From Anaerolineales bacterium (lineage in GTDB: Bacteria > Chloroflexota > Anaerolineae > Anaerolineales > Villigracilaceae): a stretch of 8,803 nucleotides of DNA. The stretch lies in contig JAICQC010000185.1 of NCBI GenBank assembly GCA_025938055.1, positions 1 through 8,803 of the forward strand, given 5' to 3'. The notes beneath the pieces were generated by a model that was not told the DNA's origin, ran no database searches, and worked only from the letters and a program-made list of their open reading frames with translations. This document shows, piece after piece, positions 7,180-8,803 of this stretch. The position numbers and the translations under genes are program-made. Each line of letters opens with the position of its first letter. Within the stretch, counting starts at the first letter, position 1.

Positions 7180-7207
7180 GTAGGGGTGGACAGCTGTCCA
7201 CACCTAC
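7180..7207. repeat. 28-bp palindrome at the end of the HMG-CoA synthase gene
   Basis: Arms GTAGGGGTGGAC (7180-7191) and GTCCACACCTAC (7196-7207) flank AGCT. The 28 bases are self-complementary except for one mismatched pair (7185 with 7202). The element supplies the TAG stop of the HMG-CoA synthase (7206-7204) and ends just before the esterase ribosome binding site. No U-tract follows, so it is not a standard terminator. Palindromes starting GTAGGGG and ending CCCCTAC are, from memory, dispersed in Chloroflexota and cyanobacterial genomes; an operator or an mRNA processing/stability hairpin is the alternative. Confidence 0.7.
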
Positions 7208-8283
7208 TTCATTGCCAGTTTCCCGCGGAATCGCACATACGTCGCGTAATCGATCTCTGTGCGGCGGGTGATGTATTCCTGGGTTCTGGTCGCAAGCCTG
7301 GCGCGCTCGGTGATTTTGTCTGTGACGGTGATGTCAAAGGCATCGGAGCCAGCGCCAGAACCGAACGACACCATCAGGATGCGGTCTCCGGGTTCAGCAA
7401 CATCCAGAGTCGCGGTCAACCCGATCACGGCGGCGCCCGCGTAGGTGTTCCCGATCACAGAAACGAGAAGCCCGGGCTCGATCTGTTCCTTGGAAAAGCC
7501 AAGCTGCCCCGCGACGCGCTGCGGGAACTTCGTATTCGGCTGGTGGAAGACCGCCCATTTGTAATCTTTGGCTGTCGTGCCAGAGGCTTCCATCAGGTGC
7601 GTGGCGGCTTCGGTGATGTGCTTGAAATAGGCTGGCTCACCTGTGAAGCGCATACCGTGCTCGGGATACTTCTGATATTCGCGCCGCCAGAAATCGGGCG
7701 TGTCGGTGACATACGAATAGGCAGCGTTGATAGTTGCCAGTGACTCTTCCGCGGGACCGAGAATATACGCGCCGCCGCCCGCACCCGCGGTGTATTCGAG
7801 CGCGTCGCCGGGCTTGCCCTGGGCAGTGTCCATGCCGATCGCCATGGCATAGTGACCCATGCCCGAGCCGACCAGTCCCATCGCGGCGACCAGGGCTTCT
7901 GTGCCCGCTTTACAGGCGAATTCCCAGTCCGCAGCCTGAGTGTTGGGTACCGCGCCGATTGCCTCCGCCACCAGCGTGGAGGTCGGTTTCACCGCATACG
8001 GGTGGGACTCAGACCCGACCCAGACTGCCCGCAGCTCGTGCGGATCGATCTGGGCGCGTTTCATGGCGTTGCGCGCCGCTTCGATGGACATGGTGATCAC
8101 GTCTTCATCCATGCCGGGGACGGCCTTCTCTTTGATTGGCAGCCCGCCTTTGCCTTCTGTCCATACGCGCGCGACTTCTTTTGCAGGCAGACGGAATCGA
8201 GGAACATACGCGCCGTAGCCAACGATGCCCACTGGCTTGGCGGGTTTGAGGAGAGTAGGGGAGTGTGTGTGAGGGGTAGTCAT
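7204..8283 (-). CDS. Hydroxymethylglutaryl-CoA synthase, archaeal type
   Basis: Condenses acetyl-CoA with acetoacetyl-CoA to HMG-CoA, the committed precursor step of the mevalonate route to isoprenoids. It has 359 residues, close to the archaeal-type enzymes and shorter than eukaryotic ones. Catalytic residues are all visible: Glu92 in [11 protein letters not shown], Cys124 in EFACKAG and His247 in [10 protein letters not shown]. Also diagnostic are DEDVITM (59-65), IGNTYAGA (277-284) and [11 protein letters not shown] (306-316). The conserved fold begins at about residue 18, so the N-terminal 15 residues are a poorly conserved extension; the ATG at 8283 has AAGGA seven bases upstream and no nearer start exists. 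It leads the HMG-CoA synthase, esterase, thiolase series and lies 42 bases after the ferritin-like gene. In archaea this enzyme works in a complex with a thiolase and a DUF35/OB-fold protein; the latter is not encoded in this window. Its stop codon is part of a palindrome. Confidence 0.93.
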   Translation of the reverse strand: MTTPHTHSPTLLKPAKPVGIVGYGAYVPRFRLPAKEVARVWTEGKGGLPIKEKAVPGMDEDVITMSIEAARNAMKRAQIDPHELRAVWVGSESHPYAVKPTSTLVAEAIGAVPNTQAADWEFACKAGTEALVAAMGLVGSGMGHYAMAIGMDTAQGKPGDALEYTAGAGGGAYILGPAEESLATINAAYSYVTDTPDFWRREYQKYPEHGMRFTGEPAYFKHITEAATHLMEASGTTAKDYKWAVFHQPNTKFPQRVAGQLGFSKEQIEPGLLVSVIGNTYAGAAVIGLTATLDVAEPGDRILMVSFGSGAGSDAFDITVTDKITERARLATRTQEYITRRTEIDYATYVRFRGKLAMK

Positions 8284-8325
8284 TTAGTTTTCCTTGCTAT
8301 CCAGAGATCCTTAGCATCTGGTCGC

Positions 8326-8803
8326 TTATTTGTTTCCGTAATTTTCGTTCAAATTTGCAACGTTGTGTTTTGTAGCGAGATAGTCAATCACACTCTGTGC
8401 AATTTGAAGCGCATTTTGAAATTCATACCAATTATGATGCCAAAACTTTTTAAAATCGTATCCACTTTTTCTAAATACTTTGTGATGAAATAACCATACC
8501 ACCATACAGGTTCCCGAAAACAAAATCTGTTGTAGTGCTATCGTGATTTTCAAAAATATCCAACTTCGCTTTACTCTTAGCACACCAAGTCTTTCAGCCT
8601 GAAATTCAACATGCTTAACCTCGTCTTGCAGAATTTGTTTGCATAGAGTTTGAAGCACAACCGAATTTGTAGCATCGTTCAGGGCCGCATAATAGACCTT
8701 GGCGATGATTTCAGCCGTTACTAAAACCGCAATTGAGATTTCCAGGTTTTCAAAGAATTGACGCAAACGGCGGAAAACACGATCAGAAAAAGTAGTTTTT
8801 ACG
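8326..8803 (-). CDS. Ferritin-like diiron domain protein (5' end outside window)
   Basis: The visible part looks like one half of a ferritin-type four-helix bundle: a helix with TAEIIAKVYYAAL (Glu19 counting from the TTG at 8766) followed about 30 residues later by QDEVKHVEFQ with an E-x-x-H iron ligand pair (E49, H52). The frame is open beyond the TTG to the window edge, adding TTFSDRVFRRL, so the start and probably the other half of the bundle lie outside. After the motif come hydrophobic helices (about 69-95) and a basic/aromatic tail (FKKFWHHNWYEF, 105-116). The precise role (oxidase, hydroxylase, iron handling) is not recognisable. The gene is far richer in A+T than its neighbours (a hand-counted 60-base row, 8401-8460, has 16 G/C; the row 8101-8160 in the next gene has 35), which suggests recent transfer. 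Co-transcription with the HMG-CoA synthase is possible given the 42-base gap. Confidence 0.6.
   Translation of the reverse strand, partial: VKTTFSDRVFRRLRQFFENLEISIAVLVTAEIIAKVYYAALNDATNSVVLQTLCKQILQDEVKHVEFQAERLGVLRVKRSWIFLKITIALQQILFSGTCMVVWLFHHKVFRKSGYDFKKFWHHNWYEFQNALQIAQSVIDYLATKHNVANLNENYGNK

Noticed and set aside
7169..7201. Upstream GTG start for the esterase
   Set aside because: The extra eleven residues are read from a palindrome and the family begins at the ATG at 7168, which has its own ribosome binding site.
8301..8321. Weak hairpin CCAGA...TCTGG after the ferritin-like gene
   Set aside because: Only about five pairs with an 11-base loop and no U-tract; too weak to call a terminator.
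7852..8493. 213-codon plus-strand open frame
   Set aside because: It is antisense to the HMG-CoA synthase and runs into the ferritin-like gene; Arg/Cys-rich composition is typical of a shadow frame.

Overview
The window most likely comes from a member of the Chloroflexota, probably of Anaerolineae type. This is inferred from gene content (an archaeal-type HMG-CoA synthase and its thiolase partner in a bacterial setting), moderate GC content and several dispersed palindromic repeats. No marker gene fixes the taxonomy. It holds seven protein genes, two of them cut by the window edges, and no RNA gene that I can recognise.

Left part (1-4810): a heparinase II/III-family polysaccharide lyase (+), missing its N-terminus at the left edge, converges on a family-4 glycosyltransferase (-). 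A 341-base gap follows, then a diacylglycerol/sphingosine-kinase-type lipid kinase (+), divergent from the glycosyltransferase. A strong symmetric hairpin terminator at 4775-4807 separates the kinase from the genes arriving on the other strand.

Right part (4810-8803): four genes all read on the minus strand. In transcription order they are a ferritin-like diiron protein (cut at the right edge, strikingly AT-rich), an archaeal-type 3-hydroxy-3-methylglutaryl-CoA synthase, a CE7 acetyl esterase / cephalosporin-C deacetylase, and a thiolase-superfamily protein. HMG-CoA synthase and this thiolase type normally form the entry to the mevalonate pathway, held together by a small DUF35/OB-fold protein. 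Here the DUF35 gene is absent from the window and an esterase sits between the two.

The most interesting observation is that the thiolase-like protein lacks the nucleophilic cysteine (Gly instead) and the GHP histidine (Phe instead), while keeping the HD-x-F histidine and the overall fold signature. The neighbouring HMG-CoA synthase keeps its Glu/Cys/His triad. The thiolase is therefore unlikely to be a classical acetoacetyl-CoA thiolase. It may be a structural partner, or a repurposed enzyme such as the steroid-degradation aldolases of the same superfamily.

The intergenic DNA of this cluster is also unusual. An inverted repeat upstream of the thiolase gene appears to have been split by a second hairpin element, giving a repeat within a repeat. 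A 28-bp palindrome supplies the stop codon of the HMG-CoA synthase gene. Start codons were re-chosen from Shine-Dalgarno positions for three genes (glycosyltransferase, thiolase, esterase).
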